Part shown: one piece after another, positions 6,455 through 7,355 of the stretch | Numbering within the stretch: position 1 is the stretch's first letter | Layout: each line of letters begins with the position of its first letter | From: Anaerovibrio sp. | GTDB lineage: Bacteria > Bacillota > Negativicutes > Selenomonadales > Selenomonadaceae | DNA length: 7,355 nucleotides | Direction of reading: 5' to 3' | NCBI GenBank assembly: GCA_016302095.1 | Contig: JAEDOE010000052.1 | Location: 1-7,355, forward strand | Made by a program: the position numbers and the translations under genes | The notes under the pieces: generated by a model | Database searches by the model: none | What the model saw: only the letters and a program-made list of their open reading frames with translations | Told to the model about the DNA's origin: nothing

Positions 6455-7350
6455 ACCACAGTTTTCGCCACATAGACCGCAGCCTTGTCATCCAAAGCCT
6501 TTACCGCGGCAGCAATCCTTCCGGCAGATGCTTCGTCCTCTGCCAGGCCGAACACAGTAGGGCCGCTGCCTGACATCATGCTGGCCATGGCCCCCTGCTG
6601 CAGCATCATCTTCCTGTAGGACTCTATAATAGCATGCTCCTTGATGGTTATGCCCTCCAGCACATTGCACAAAAGCCCTGCGGCCTTTTGGCGGTCACCC
6701 TCCCCAATAGCTTTCAGCATGGCTTCATTGTCAGGATGAGGCCCATCATAGCCTGCATCGTATGTCTTGTACGCCCAGGCAGTAGAAACTCCTGCCTCCG
6801 GCTTGGCCAGCACCACATAGGTCTCCGGAAAAGACGGCAGCCTTGTCAGCACCTCGCCCCTGCCTGTGGCAAGCATGGTGCCCCCCATCAGGCAGAAGGG
6901 AATATCCGAGCCAAGCCTTGCCCCCAGCTCACAGAGCCGCTCCTCTGTCATGCCCAGCTCATACAGCTGATTCATGCCCTTCAGCACGGCAGCGGCATCC
7001 GCCGAGCCACCGGCAAGGCCGGCAGCCATCGGGATACGCTTTACCAGCTCTATGCTCACGCCCTCTGTCAGCCCGTACTCCTGCTGCACCAGGGCAGCAG
7101 CCTTCCAGCAGAGATTGCTCTCATCTGCCGGCAGCACTCCATCCTGTCCCTCTATGGTGATGGAAAGCTGAATACCCGCCCCGGATTTCTCCATGGACAG
7201 GGTATCGTGCAGGCTCACCTCCTGCATGACCATTGCCACCTCGTGGTAGCCATCCTCACGCAGCCCCAGAATATCCAGCGTCAGATTGATTTTTGCATTT
7301 GCATTTAGTGTTATCAAGACAGCAACACATCCTACAGTCCAAATTTGCAT
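6451..7350 (-). CDS. ispE: 4-diphosphocytidyl-2-C-methyl-D-erythritol kinase
   Basis: A GHMP kinase that phosphorylates CDP-methylerythritol with ATP in the MEP pathway to IPP and DMAPP, cytosolic. Numbering from 7350: NAKINLTLDI at 17-26 with catalytic Lys20, DGYHE at 33-37, the ATP loop GLAGGSADAAA at 111-121, GSDIPF at 147-152 with catalytic Asp149, and the third GHMP motif MSGSGPTVFG at 259-268. The start is uncertain. The ATG at 7350 gives 299 residues and is preceded by GTGAT, which could be the end of a good RBS that runs off the window. A TTG at 7317 would give 288 residues starting MITLNANAKINL, closer to the family, where the Lys lies near residue 9-10; its only RBS candidate, AGGA, is 12 nt away. 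The gene leads the visible minus-strand set, 146 nt before the regulator. Confidence 0.95.
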   Translation of the reverse strand: MQIWTVGCVAVLITLNANAKINLTLDILGLREDGYHEVAMVMQEVSLHDTLSMEKSGAGIQLSITIEGQDGVLPADESNLCWKAAALVQQEYGLTEGVSIELVKRIPMAAGLAGGSADAAAVLKGMNQLYELGMTEERLCELGARLGSDIPFCLMGGTMLATGRGEVLTRLPSFPETYVVLAKPEAGVSTAWAYKTYDAGYDGPHPDNEAMLKAIGEGDRQKAAGLLCNVLEGITIKEHAIIESYRKMMLQQGAMASMMSGSGPTVFGLAEDEASAGRIAAAVKALDDKAAVYVAKTVV

Positions 7351-7355
7351 ATCAC

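Noticed and set aside
5660..7308. Plus-strand ORFs at 5660-6448 and 6634-7308
   Set aside because: Antisense to the GntR gene and ispE, with no motifs; the first also runs across the spacer without an RBS.
1..7355. Mobile element, prophage, CRISPR or defence system
   Set aside because: All genes are housekeeping or envelope genes in a conserved order. No transposase, integrase, spacer array or toxin-like gene is visible.

Overview
The window looks like chromosomal core DNA from a diderm Firmicute of the class Negativicutes, most likely Selenomonadaceae-like (Selenomonas, Mitsuokella, Anaerovibrio or Megamonas type). The basis is an outer-membrane porin with an N-terminal SLH domain (OmpM/Mep45 type, a hallmark of that class) beside genes in a typically Firmicute order and with Firmicute-like sequences (glmU-prs downstream of ispE). 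The genus is an inference; no rRNA or other direct marker is present.

Layout. Positions 1-1353 (+) encode the SLH-porin, starting exactly at the left edge. Positions 1354-1497 separate it from a convergent gene and hold two hairpins; the second, 1444-1486, is a strong bidirectional terminator. Everything to the right is on the minus strand, so transcription runs from right to left: ispE (7350-6451), an FCD-type GntR regulator (6304-5594), glmU (5467-4103), prs (3944-2982), then a class I/II aminotransferase (2664-1498). The prs-aminotransferase gap (2665-2981) holds a sigma70-like promoter for the aminotransferase and a 136-bp imperfect inverted repeat (2823-2958). This repeat is the least explained element in the window.

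How the genes work together. ispE (MEP isoprenoid pathway, supplying undecaprenyl phosphate among other products), glmU (UDP-GlcNAc for peptidoglycan and lipid A) and prs (PRPP for nucleotides, His and Trp) are housekeeping genes tied to envelope and nucleotide precursor supply. The order ispE - regulator - glmU - prs matches the Bacillus ispE-purR-ridA-spoVG-glmU-prs neighbourhood, but here a single GntR/FCD regulator occupies the purR/ridA/spoVG place. The spacers of 126-158 nt between these genes, each with palindromes, repeats or hairpins, suggest separately tuned units rather than one tightly packed operon. The SLH-porin is the protein that would tether the outer membrane to the peptidoglycan made from GlmU's product.

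I see no tRNA, rRNA, CRISPR, transposase or prophage genes. No clearly new multi-gene system is evident. The points worth following up are non-coding: the 136-bp inverted repeat, the repeated A/T-rich prs leader, and the palindrome upstream of glmU.
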